Positions 14,451 to 22,700 of a DNA stretch of 59,496 nucleotides are shown piece after piece (the stretch's first letter is position 1; every line of letters begins with the position of its first letter). The notes under the pieces are model-generated. The model ran no database searches, was not told the origin of the DNA, and saw only the letters and a program-made list of their open reading frames with translations. Made by a program: the position numbers and the translations under genes. Source of the stretch: a virus; the IMG/VR virus record IMGVR_UViG_3300035670_000232, positions 1-59,496 of that record. The stretch is one strand, 5' to 3'.

Positions 14451-14943
14451 GGAACCTGCCGTCCCACGAGAACGAACGGATGGAACATAGCTCCCAGATG
14501 GTGCCGCAAAATCTTGGAGGGCCATCCCAGTTAGATCGGATACGCTCGCACTCATACTGGATCTCCAAGGGCGATGGGTCTTCGGGTGTGTGCCAGCCAC
14601 GCAGCTTCTCAAGGTAAAGCGGGATGGGCTCCTGGATGCGGAGCCGCCCTGCGTTCATCTTGATCTCAAACACCCAGTCCTCGGACTCACCGAACATCTC
14701 AGCGATGTCCTCGTTGTCCAGGCCAATGTCGATCATGGCGACAAGGGCAAGTCGCTCCTTAGATGGAACCCATCCGAGGGCAGACAACAGGGAAACTACG
14801 CCGCGAAGCTGGTCACGATCCAGCTTCATCTTCCTTGCGACGTTTCCGATCCCCTCCCTGTTCACAATGCAACGACGATGAATCTCGTCGGCGTGGGCCA
14901 AAGCATGACGCAATACGAAGCCACAGTCTTTTGAAGAATCCAT
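14407..14943 (-). CDS. Helix-turn-helix-like hypothetical protein (178 aa)
   Basis: Two stretches resemble helix-turn-helix units: GIGNVARKMKLDRDQLRGVV (~31-50) and LDNEDIAEMFGESEDWVFEI (~76-95). The C-terminal half is Trp-rich and has no motif. It lies between the SF2 helicase and nuclease genes, so a DNA-related role is reasonable. No strong ribosome binding site precedes it. Confidence 0.5.
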   Translation of the reverse strand: MDSSKDCGFVLRHALAHADEIHRRCIVNREGIGNVARKMKLDRDQLRGVVSLLSALGWVPSKERLALVAMIDIGLDNEDIAEMFGESEDWVFEIKMNAGRLRIQEPIPLYLEKLRGWHTPEDPSPLEIQYECERIRSNWDGPPRFCGTIWELCSIRSFSWDGRFRAFFSIIPDCGPSD

Positions 14944-15049
14944 TCTTCTTTTCTACTGGGAGGAAGGTTGTCGGGAATGCATGAGCCACATCGAACGTAA
15001 CGACTATCTCATCGACTGTCTCAGGCAAGAGCCCGTCTGTGTTTGGCAC
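14813..15049 (-). CDS. Possible small gene overlapping its neighbours (78 aa)
   Basis: GTG start at 15049 inside the helicase gene's end; the frame covers the 77-base gap after the helicase and then overlaps the next gene by 131 bases. The first ~50 residues (PETVDEIVVTFDVAHAFPTT) look protein-like, the last ~25 are Arg/Lys/Asp-rich. It may equally be a non-coding shadow. Confidence 0.25.
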   Translation of the reverse strand: MPNTDGLLPETVDEIVVTFDVAHAFPTTFLPVEKKNGFFKRLWLRIASCFGPRRRDSSSLHCEQGGDRKRRKEDEAGS

Positions 15050-16550
15050 GACGATCCTGCTCCTTTCTAAAGGTGGATCTGATCCACGGTTTCAGGGTTG
15101 TGTTACCAGCCCCCCACTCCAGATACCAAGGAGGGAGCTTGGACATTTCCACGCCGCCGTACTTGCCGCGCAGTGGATTGCGGTATGTTCCTACACTCCG
15201 CTTGCCGTTGGCGTCAAGTTCAAAACTCTCGCTCGTGACGTTGCCCCTCGCCCGGCCCGTCATCATCTCGCGGCGACGTTGTATTTCCTCGGCAATCATT
15301 CGTCGCTCAAGCTCTTGCTGGGCGAGTGCGTCCATCTCGGCCTGCGTGAGAGGCTCACCGGCCTCGGCCATTTGCTTCTTCACTGCCTCTCGGATGCCAG
15401 GCTTAGTGTCGCTGACGAACATATCCACAGCGGTCACGAGCCGGTGATCCAAGGAGGCGTCAGTGCAGTCGATGATCTGGAAGTCTGGCTTCCCGCTGGC
15501 GGCGATGGCTGCGATGCGGGACTCTGGAGTGGACCCGTCGAAGTCCACTGTCCCGGCAAGCGGGCGGGTCGCACGGCCCACACACTGGAGCCAGAAGCTG
15601 CGAGAGCGAGTGGGCCTGGCAAGGATCATGGTGCGAATCTTCGGGTGATCGAACCCAACCGCCACCACAGCACAGTTCACAAGAACAGTAGACTCACCAG
15701 ACTTGAACTTCTGAATGGCTACCTGCCTCTCCTCCTCGGGCTGGGTTCCCCACACCACCTCGGCCTTGACCCCGTAGTTGTTGGCGAGGTAGTGGGCGAC
15801 CCCCTTGGCCGACGCTACCGATGGCGTGAACACCACAGTCGGACCCAGTGCCTCCTGGCTTGTGATGAGGGCAATGCGGTGGAGGTTGGCTTCCTTCTCA
15901 ATGGCAGCTTGGAGTTGCTGCTGGTTGAAGTCACCGCCCTGCACCTTCACCTCAGACAGATCAAGGCTTTCCACCCTGGCGAGCTTGCACTTCGGCGGCA
16001 CCGCCCAGCCGTTAGCGATGGCCCAGTGAATGTCAAGGTTGCACAGCGGCTCGTAGTAGTCCTTCATGGCGCGGCCATCCATGAGGAATGGCGTGGCGGT
16101 GAACCCTGCAACCATGGCCCCGTGGTCGTTGAACCAGCGAAACATCTCCATGCACGGCTCAGTGAACTGCATGTGTGCCTCGTCCACAATCACAAGCCGG
16201 ATGTCCTTGAACTTCTTGTACCGCCCGCGAATGAGGGTCTGCTTGGATGCAACCACAACGGACGGGCTAAACCATTCGTCGTGATGCACGCGGTACTCTG
16301 CCATCTCCACTCCTGGATCAAGGCCGATCACCTCCCGCACCTTGTCTACTGCCTGCCAGGTCAACTCCCGCAGCGGGGTCATAATGAGAGTGCGGCCCCC
16401 GGTCTGCTCAAGCACACGGCGAGCAAGCTCCGTGAAGATGACCGTCTTGCCAGCCCCAGTGAAGATGCCGGATAGTGTGGCCTTCGTGCCTAGCTCCATC
16501 TCCAAGAGGTGCTGGTCGATGTTCGATTCTTGGTAATCGCGTGGCTTCAT
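15021..16550 (-). CDS. Superfamily 2 DEAH-type DNA helicase (509 aa)
   Basis: N-terminal RDYQ (Q-motif-like), Walker A TGAGKT at 31-36, DEAH at 123-126, TATP motif III at 151-154 and QCVGRATRP motif VI at 322-330. This matches the phage UvsW/RAD25-like SF2 group. The C-terminal ~130 residues are a family-specific extension. Likely roles are branch migration, recombination or origin opening. It is the only helicase seen. Upstream are three TGCTAAGT repeats, probably its control region. Confidence 0.9.
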   Translation of the reverse strand: MKPRDYQESNIDQHLLEMELGTKATLSGIFTGAGKTVIFTELARRVLEQTGGRTLIMTPLRELTWQAVDKVREVIGLDPGVEMAEYRVHHDEWFSPSVVVASKQTLIRGRYKKFKDIRLVIVDEAHMQFTEPCMEMFRWFNDHGAMVAGFTATPFLMDGRAMKDYYEPLCNLDIHWAIANGWAVPPKCKLARVESLDLSEVKVQGGDFNQQQLQAAIEKEANLHRIALITSQEALGPTVVFTPSVASAKGVAHYLANNYGVKAEVVWGTQPEEERQVAIQKFKSGESTVLVNCAVVAVGFDHPKIRTMILARPTRSRSFWLQCVGRATRPLAGTVDFDGSTPESRIAAIAASGKPDFQIIDCTDASLDHRLVTAVDMFVSDTKPGIREAVKKQMAEAGEPLTQAEMDALAQQELERRMIAEEIQRRREMMTGRARGNVTSESFELDANGKRSVGTYRNPLRGKYGGVEMSKLPPWYLEWGAGNTTLKPWIRSTFRKEQDRRAKHRRALA

Positions 16551-16566
16551 GTAGGTTCCGTAATCT

Positions 16567-16613
16567 GGGTGCTAAGTCGCTGCTAAGTGCCACCGCAACC
16601 CGGTGCTAAGTGG
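16567..16613. repeat. Three TGCTAAGT direct repeats upstream of the helicase
   Basis: TGCTAAGT occurs three times between 16569 and 16611, the outer two as GGTGCTAAGT. They lie 20-60 bases before the helicase start. They could be an operator, an iteron set, or the direct repeats of an attI-like integrase site, since a GTTAGGC core follows at 16655. Confidence 0.6.
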
Positions 16614-16655
16614 CCGAAAGCGGCTTATCGGCGGGCAACCGGGACTAATAGGTAG

Positions 16656-16952
16656 TTAGGCGAAGGCCGGAAGGTCGGAATCATGAACCCACTCAAACAC
16701 ATGCCACACGAATGGATTGATGACGGCTGTTCCGATAAAACGCCGAGACGCCTCATGGTTTGGACTGATCGGATTGCCGGTCCCGATGATCTCAATGCAA
16801 CGCGTCTTTGTCGCGTTCGCTGTAGGCACCAAAGCCCACAGGCATAGCTCGCCGTTCTGGTTGGCAACGCTCAATATCCTGGCGCCCGACGGCATCTCAA
16901 TGTCCTGCGTGTCGGTGATTGCCAGAGTGTATTTCCATATCCGGTTGTCCAT
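16656..16952 (-). CDS. DUF7352-like protein, cassette-borne (98 aa)
   Basis: IWKYTLAITDTQDIEMPSGA ... LCLWALVPT ... IEIIGTGNPIS ... FIGTAVINPFVWHVFEW matches a small widespread family of unknown function known from phages and bacteria. ATG at 16952 is preceded by a strong AGGAGGT. The stop codon lies inside a GTTAGGC sequence at 16655-16661, and an attC-like site begins 22 bases from the start. It thus occupies one integron-type cassette in reverse orientation. Confidence 0.75.
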   Translation of the reverse strand: MDNRIWKYTLAITDTQDIEMPSGARILSVANQNGELCLWALVPTANATKTRCIEIIGTGNPISPNHEASRRFIGTAVINPFVWHVFEWVHDSDLPAFA

Positions 16953-16973
16953 CGTCTACCTCCTATGTGAAAC

Positions 16974-17062
16974 GCCTAACAAAGCCTTGCAGCAGAATCG
17001 CGTCGGCGTCTTTTCTCATGGTTCGTCCTTTGGCTGCGATCTGCTGAAGGCAGCCGTTAGAA
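16974..17062 (+). other. attC-like integron recombination site 1
   Basis: 89 bases bounded by GCCTAAC (16974-16980) and GTTAGAA (17056-17062). The inner arms GCCTTGCAGC (16984) and GCTGAAGGC (17043) pair with one unpaired G, leaving short unpaired spacers of 3 and 4 bases next to the outer arms. This is the R''-L''-L'-R' plan of integron attC sites with an extrahelical base. Site 2, 488 bases further on, has the same length and ends. No integrase gene is present in the window. Confidence 0.75.
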
Positions 17063-17076
17063 AACAGGAAACCAAG

Positions 17077-17148
17077 CAGCCCCACGGGGAGTCGAACCCC
17101 GACTCTCGGAACGAAAATCCGATTTCCTAACCATTAGAAGATGGGGCC
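17077..17148 (-). tRNA. tRNA-Glu (UUC)
   Basis: Minus strand begins GGCCCCATCTTCTAATGG. The acceptor pairs with TGGGGCT (G-U at the first pair) and the D-arm is UUCU/GGAA-like. The anticodon stem TCGGA/TCCGA holds loop TTTTCGT with anticodon TTC, and the T-arm is CGGGG-TTCGACT-CCCCG. Discriminator G73; CCA is not encoded. It sits inside a cassette delimited by two attC-like sites and may supply GAA/GAG decoding to the phage. Confidence 0.92.
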
Positions 17149-17175
17149 GTGCATTCGCCGCAGACTTTGCGGCAA

Positions 17176-17244
17176 TTAGCCGATGTATTCGCCGCCGTAG
17201 TATTTCAGCCCCGGCTCGCTCTCATACCATTCGTCGAAAGTCAT
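17176..17244 (-). CDS. 22-aa acidic peptide in the tRNA cassette
   Basis: ATG at 17244 overlaps the stop of the upstream ORF (ATGA) and has GGAGGAC just ahead. Encodes MTFDEWYESEPGLKYYGGEY and two more residues. The coupled start argues that it is translated; function unknown. A small CCGCA/TGCGG hairpin follows it, before the tRNA. Confidence 0.45.
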   Translation of the reverse strand: MTFDEWYESEPGLKYYGGEYIG

Positions 17245-17507
17245 TTGTCCTCCAGTTCTCGCAGCCTCGCAATCGCCTCAATCATCCGCAGGTGGCACTC
17301 CTCGGTCGCCGCCATTATCGCGGCATCTCTCTCCGCTCGTATCGCTCGCATGTCGCGATCAAAAACGTGAACGCTCCAGGCAACGCCAAAGCCGACCACA
17401 ACGACCAACACCCCGAAGAGCATCGCCTCGTCGTTCCAGAATTTACAGAGCCGCACAAAAGCCCTAACAAAGCCTTGCAGCCGACTCCTAGCAGCGTCTG
17501 TCATCAT
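17241..17507 (-). CDS. Small membrane protein, cassette-borne (88 aa)
   Basis: ATG at 17507 behind GGAG; both lie within the second attC-like site. One strong membrane span (AMLFGVLVVVVGFGVAWSVHVF) is followed by a charged helix (DRDMRAIRAERDAAI...). Orientation is opposite to the usual cassette gene direction. Function unknown. Confidence 0.55.
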   Translation of the reverse strand: MMTDAARSRLQGFVRAFVRLCKFWNDEAMLFGVLVVVVGFGVAWSVHVFDRDMRAIRAERDAAIMAATEECHLRMIEAIARLRELEDK

Positions 17508-17550
17508 TGATACTCCATTGGCTGCGATCTGCTGAAGGCAGCCGTTAGAA
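17462..17550 (+). other. attC-like integron recombination site 2
   Basis: 89 bases from CCCTAAC to GTTAGAA. It is identical to site 1 for the first 18 bases after the first base and for 34 bases at the right end, while the middle differs. The same fold with arms GCCTTGCAGC and GCTGAAGGC is possible. Conserved ends with a variable centre are typical of attC families. It lies immediately beside the SSB terminator. Confidence 0.75.
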
Positions 17551-17570
17551 AAACCCCCGTCTCTCCGGGG
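17549..17570 (-). terminator. Intrinsic terminator after SSB
   Basis: Minus strand CCCCG-GAGAGA-CGGGG stem-loop followed by GTTTTT. It lies 52 bases after the SSB stop and directly abuts the attC-like site, as if cassettes had inserted just behind it. Confidence 0.75.
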
Positions 17571-17621
17571 CGTCAAGCCTAATGTCGCTGGCTTTCGCGG
17601 ACTGGCGGGAGGGTGGACCGC

Positions 17622-17975
17622 TCAGTCAAAGTCACCAAAGTCGTCGTCGCGGGACGGTGCCTTCTTGGGCTTGTCACCGCCACCCTTGCCGCACAGCTTC
17701 ACGCATCGCGTGTTGACTACCGTGCGCCGGTGAGTGACACCATCCTTTTCCCACGACTGGTTCTCCAGTTCCCCTTCGATGAGGACGGGAGTTCCCTTGG
17801 AGATGTAGTCCAGGCCGCCCTTCGGCTCCCACCAGACCACATCCATAAACGTCACCTTGTCGTCGTAACCATTGATGGCAATGCTGAACTTCGCCAGCGT
17901 CTTGCCGCCCTTGGTTTCGTGAACCTCGGGATCCTTGGTCACGTTACCCATCGCAATGTACTTCTGATAACCCAT
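17622..17975 (-). CDS. ssb: Single-stranded DNA-binding protein (117 aa)
   Basis: OB-fold layout with YIAMGNVTKDPEV, GKTLAKFSIAIN, DVVWWEPKGGLDYISKGTPV and VLIEGELENQSWEKDG. It ends in the acidic tail SRDDDFGDFD used to recruit partner proteins. Length is close to bacterial SSB cores. ATG at 17975; the GTG just before is also in frame. It is the last gene of the exonuclease-ERF-SSB operon and is followed by a terminator. Confidence 0.92.
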   Translation of the reverse strand: MGYQKYIAMGNVTKDPEVHETKGGKTLAKFSIAINGYDDKVTFMDVVWWEPKGGLDYISKGTPVLIEGELENQSWEKDGVTHRRTVVNTRCVKLCGKGGGDKPKKAPSRDDDFGDFD

Positions 17976-18133
17976 CACTCACCCTCCTTCTTTAGGGAAA
18001 CAAACTCTTTCAACGCTTCATCATACCGTCGCCTGCGGTCAATCTCCTCACGGACCATGACCGTGGCTATCTGAACAAACGAACGCAAGTCCTGGGCAAG
18101 CTCAACGAATGCTCTGTCTGCATTACCCTGCAT
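17975..18133 (-). CDS. Small hypothetical protein (52 aa)
   Basis: ATG at 18133 inside the ERF gene's end; starts MQGNADRAFVELAQDLRSF. A single charged helical protein lying between ERF and SSB, translationally coupled to both. Function unknown. Confidence 0.6.
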   Translation of the reverse strand: MQGNADRAFVELAQDLRSFVQIATVMVREEIDRRRRYDEALKEFVSLKKEGE

Positions 18134-18800
18134 CCTCGGCCTCCCACTTCTTCTTGTACTCGGCCTCGCACCGCTTGTAGACGCCAGGGGTAATGGCCTT
18201 CTCCTTGGCACGGAGCTTCACCTTAGCCAGGAACTTGGCCGCAGCCTCAGCATCCTCGGCACTGACAATAGCCTCCTTGGCCGCAGCCTCGTAGGCCAAC
18301 TCCTTTTCCATGTCTTCCGCAACCTGCATGGACTTGGAAGCAGGCTTCGGCTCCGGTTCCGCCCGGTCCTTGTGTTCGCCAAGCCCGTTGCCATCGTCGT
18401 CAGGTTCGCCGCTGAACGCACCAGTCAAGGCCATGAGGAGAGTACGCTTGGCATAGGTGCAAGCGGACCCGAACTCCTGCATATGCTTCTTGCCCATGTA
18501 CAGCGGGGCCATGGCCGAGATGTACTCCCCGCTCATGTGCCTCAGCGTACCGATCATCACCCAATCGCCATTCGGCAGCACGCCCGTCCGGTAGTCAGGC
18601 AGGGCCATGCCGTGCTTCACAAGAGCTTCACGAACCGCAAGGCAGCACGACTGGAATGAGGCGTACTTGCTGCGGAAGTGATCGTTCTTGCTATCAAAAC
18701 CGGCAGTCTTGAACTCAAGCTGTGCAGCACCCAAAGCTGCCGTCAGCTTTGCCGTTGTGCCAGTACCGCTCGGCCCAAGGACTTCGTTATGGTCATTCAT
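18123..18800 (-). CDS. erf: ERF-family single-strand annealing recombinase (225 aa)
   Basis: LTAALGAAQLEFKTAGFDSK, FRSKYASFQSCCLAVREAL, HMSGEYISAMAPLY, QEFGSACTYAKRTLLMALTG and EPDDDGNGLG are the hallmark blocks of the ERF superfamily. The C-terminal ~75 residues are a charged helix, probably for partner binding. ERF proteins anneal complementary strands and circularise phage DNA. It follows the exonuclease with an 8-base overlap and precedes SSB, a standard phage recombination set. ATG at 18800 gives MNDHNEV. Confidence 0.9.
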   Translation of the reverse strand: MNDHNEVLGPSGTGTTAKLTAALGAAQLEFKTAGFDSKNDHFRSKYASFQSCCLAVREALVKHGMALPDYRTGVLPNGDWVMIGTLRHMSGEYISAMAPLYMGKKHMQEFGSACTYAKRTLLMALTGAFSGEPDDDGNGLGEHKDRAEPEPKPASKSMQVAEDMEKELAYEAAAKEAIVSAEDAEAAAKFLAKVKLRAKEKAITPGVYKRCEAEYKKKWEAEDAG

Positions 18801-19662
18801 CACCCTCAAGGTCTACGACCCCCTCCAAGTTCAGAGCCCACTGCGGCAAGGCAAGCTCAGTGATAGTCTCCGATGCAGGCGGAAGGTACTCCCCCGTCTG
18901 CTGCCGCAAGACAACATCTTCGATCACGCTCATGAGTTGTGCGCCTACCCCCTGTACGAAATCTTGCGGGAGCGTGTGTACCCTGCAAGCGTACGGCGGC
19001 ATGGTCTGGACAAAGACGAATGGCATCGCAAAGTCCACAAGACCCTGCACCGCAGCAGCGGCGTGCTGGTAGATGAAGTCCTGCTCCGCATATCCATAAG
19101 ACAGGACTGACCTGGCTAGGTCACTGAATGACTTGCTCGTTGTCTTGAGATCCCACACAAGCTCCCTGGTCACGCCGTCCGGGCGGTACTTCATTCGCAA
19201 GCCGCCAAGCTCATACAAGCCTACGTCCTGTGTTGACACGGTATTGTCCAAGAGATAGCGGGCAGCGGGGTTCTCGTACATATGGTCAAGCATCGTCTCA
19301 AAAACTTCCTTCTCTGACTCACTGACGATGATGCCCTTCTGCTCTGCGGCCCATTCCTTGTAGGCGTTGCCCGACCTGGCCCCGTTCTTGGCCAACACAT
19401 CGACTGGCGGGACCACAACAGAGTCATCGAACGACTTCCCGGAGAGGATGTTCATAACAATGTCGTCAAACGCTGTGCCGATACTTGTGCTTTTTGTGTC
19501 AGCCCGGAGCCGCTTGCCAGCGTCCAGCCACCGCTGCACCTCACCGCCACCCATCTTCACAGCGGTCAGGTAAGACCGGGAAGGCAGGGGGATGTTGAGG
19601 TACTCGTACATCGACATCCCCGTGACCAGTCGGGGCAGTTCGCAGGTCGCGTAATCAATCAT
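18793..19662 (-). CDS. RecB/Cas4-like PD-(D/E)XK exonuclease (289 aa)
   Basis: GTAFDDIVMNIL (~80), RMKYRPDGVTRELVWDLKTT (~170) with Asp and D-x-K, and SYGYAEQDFIYQHA (~200, the QxxxY motif) define the exonuclease VIII/DUF3799-type family. It would resect dsDNA ends for ERF annealing. ATG at 19662 is chosen for GAGGGTGA in front of it. First gene after a terminator at 19677-19698, so a promoter should lie in the 84-base gap or transcription must read through. Confidence 0.8.
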   Translation of the reverse strand: MIDYATCELPRLVTGMSMYEYLNIPLPSRSYLTAVKMGGGEVQRWLDAGKRLRADTKSTSIGTAFDDIVMNILSGKSFDDSVVVPPVDVLAKNGARSGNAYKEWAAEQKGIIVSESEKEVFETMLDHMYENPAARYLLDNTVSTQDVGLYELGGLRMKYRPDGVTRELVWDLKTTSKSFSDLARSVLSYGYAEQDFIYQHAAAAVQGLVDFAMPFVFVQTMPPYACRVHTLPQDFVQGVGAQLMSVIEDVVLRQQTGEYLPPASETITELALPQWALNLEGVVDLEGDE

Positions 19663-19676
19663 CGCTTCACCCTCAT

Positions 19677-19698
19677 AAAGAAGCCCCATCCGTGGGGC
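19677..19698 (-). terminator. Intrinsic terminator at the end of the structural operon
   Basis: Minus strand GCCCCA-CGGA-TGGGGC followed by TTCTTT. It lies 49 bases after the stop of the 1238-aa virion protein and separates structural from recombination genes. Confidence 0.8.
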
Positions 19699-19746
19699 CA
19701 ACGCCATCCGTGACATGAATGACGAGGGAGATAGTAGCGATGGCGG

Positions 19747-22700
19747 TCAGGGTGTCAAGAGGGCTTTCCCAAAAAAAACTTCCAGCGGGTCACGCTCGGC
19801 TTTTTTGCGTTCCCTAGCCCGCTTAGATGCCTCAGCCTGCATGATCCGGTAGTGCATGTACTGCCTACGTTGATCTTCAGAGAGCCGTGCGAGAGCCTCT
19901 TCCGGCACGTTGAGCGTCTCGTAGCTTTGGACGCCAGGCACTGTGCGAAGAAGTTCTGCGTAGGTGTCACGGGCCGCATGCTCCATAGCCTTGTTGCGAT
20001 CAATCGTGCGTAGCCCAGCGCCCACGAGCTTGTTGGCGATGAGCTTCTGCGCTCGCTCCATCGGCGACAGTCGCTCGTCAATAGCAGTGCGAACGATACC
20101 GGCAGCCTGGCCACCCCCTGGAACGTTCACGAGCAGTTGCTCTATATGGCGGCCTAAGGTTCCGAGCCCCGCCTTGTCCTCAAGCATGGAGTAGGTGTCG
20201 CTGAGTTCACGGCCCGAGTAAAGCTGGCGGTCCAGCAGCAACTCAAGCGGCGCCTTGACTGCGGGGTTCAGCATCCCAGCAAAGTTCATCCCGGTCTTCT
20301 GGAGTGCGTCAGTGACCTTCTCGTACAGCGTGCCGCCGATGCCAGGAGAGATGAGATTCACTGGGTCATAGGGCATGGTGATGCCGCTGATGACGTTGGC
20401 AAGGTTCGGGTCACTCCCTGCCGCACCTGGGATTTGGATAGCCGCTGACTTGCGGAGATGCTCTGGAAGGAAGGTGTCCTCGTTCGGGCGTGATGCGTTG
20501 GAGATTGCCCGAATCGTCCGGCCCTGCAATGCACCAGGCCGCTCAAGGATGTTCTCTACCACCGAAGGAATGATGCCACGGGGGTAGGAGTAGAAGGGGA
20601 TGAACCGCTTCAGCTTCCGCTCAAACTCCGTGAATGCGGCTGGACTGTAGTCGATCTGCGTCTTGGCCACTTTGGCAGCAGCGGCATCTGGCACGGCACC
20701 ACGGCGAATCTCACCGAGGTAGGTGCCTACGCGATTGGCGTCTTCCACTCGCTTGCCAAGTCGCTCGTTCCATTGCAGCAGCGGGTTGAGGGTCTCCTTC
20801 GGGGCAGCGCGTTCTTTAGCGATGCCAGCAAAGTCAACTCCGCGAACGGTCAGCCAGTCCATCCACGAACGGTCTTTGTCGTAGAGCTTCGGCCTAGTCT
20901 GGTCGCCCTGCCCAACAATGAATGCTCTGGTGTCAGCCCCCTCATTGATGAAGCCCTGCCCAAGGTCGTGACGACCAGACTCCATGAGGAACTTGTCGAT
21001 CCGCTGCTTGGTGTCCAGGCCCTCATAGCCAGGGGCTTTGGCAAGCCGCTTGGCGATGGCGTTGTAGTTGCCGCTCCCGGCCCGCATGCCAGCCCACCAG
21101 TCGGCCACGCGACCAGGGAGAGCCTTGAGCCCACCCTCGTCCGTGTTCATCATCGTGGACAGCAGGCCTGAGTACAGGTTGCGGAAGTGGTACGCGGGAG
21201 ACGCAAGCGCACCGACCTTGAACGAGCTTGTGTAGCTGTCGTACAGCCTGGTCAGCGGGTTGTCCTTGTTCAGCGCTTGCTGTGGGGCAACCTTCTTGAG
21301 GGCGTTGAGTTCGGATTCCGAGATGGAGTGGCGAGCCACATCCATGCCAGTCAGTTCCTCAAAGCGATTCTTGTTGAAGCCAATGTCCTTGAGGGCTTGG
21401 TCCATCGGGACGTAGCCACCGCCCTCAATCATGTCGGCAAGCTGCGGCCGGGCAGCAGCGGCAAGCCTGTCGCGCAGCATATCGGCCGCACCAACAGACC
21501 TGGCCTCGCCAAGCATGGAGCGAGCCATGTCGCTAACCACGCTGTTGTCGAACAGGCCAATGCCTTCCTGGGCGTGCTGGAGGTCGGCCTGCCTGAGCAG
21601 GTCGCCAAGCTCCGTCTTGAGTTGGCGTTGCTTGCCCGTCAGGAGATCCAGTGCGGATTGAAGTTTGGCTGGCTCGTCAATGTCCGGCGTGGCAAGAGCC
21701 CCCATGAGGGAGTCAATGGTTTGGCCCTCGTGCCGGATGTTCTGATATGGGGCCTCAAGGCCGAGGCTTGCAAACGCCTGGTCGATGATCGCAGGAGTGT
21801 CTGCTGGTGCAGCTTCGATCAGCCTTTGTTGCAGCCCCTCCACCTGCGGGTCCGTGAGGAGGCGGCGGAAGGTTTCCCGTGGGCGAACGATGTCGGTGTA
21901 CTCGCGTCGGCCCTTGCCAACGAGATCGTCAAGAGAGAACAGCCGCTCGCCTCGTTCATACGGAATCTTCTTGCGAGGATCGCGGTTCGGAATGACAGGA
22001 GCTTCTTCAGTGGCAAACCTCTTCACCTGGCGGGCCAGGTAGCTCGTGCCTTCATTGCTACCAAAGGACGCGGCGTTGAGCCCTGCGGCCTCTCGGTTGC
22101 GGAGAGACTCAAGGTTGCGGCGGTGCGACCAGTCGGCGAAGTCACGCCATGCCGGGGTGTTCATCACCAGATCCACAGCACTCTGGTCTGTGATGTTGGC
22201 AATGTTGGCCGGATCCATCCCGGCTTCGATCATGTCGGCAATGGCGTTCTGCACACGCTGGCTGTTGAAGTTGACGGCCTCGCCGCCCAACTCTCCTGTC
22301 ACGCCATCCGATGCACGGTAGACCTCACGGGCCAGTTCCTCGCGGGCATCGCCCATTGCCTTCTTCTGATTGGCGAACGCCTCGCGGGCAAGCCACTGAT
22401 CTGCACGGTCGGTCTGCCCCATGACTGTGGGGTCAAATGCCGCAATAGCACGAGTCGCCAGCGGGCCGGTGTACCTATTGGAGGCAAGTCCTTCGCCGAG
22501 CTTGTCGAATGCTCGTGCAATCGGGCGGCCAGCCTCGCCCGTGAGGATCGGAAGCCCGGTCTTCATACCAGGAATGCGGGCCTCCATCACGGCACCCAGC
22601 GTCTGATCCAGGAGGGAGTCAGCATCTAGCCCGGAACCTTGGGCGGCGCGGGTGAAGTTGGACAGTGCATCTTCGCGAGCCTGGCTGATGAGATCCTGCG

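Noticed and set aside
15039-16475. Long plus-strand open frame opposite the helicase
   Set aside because: Antisense to a gene with complete helicase motifs; composition (Leu/His/Arg-rich) is that of a shadow frame.
21187-22629. Long plus-strand open frame opposite the 1238-aa virion gene
   Set aside because: It lies wholly antisense to a better gene, has no ribosome binding site or coupled neighbour, and its length reflects GC-rich codon bias of the opposite strand.
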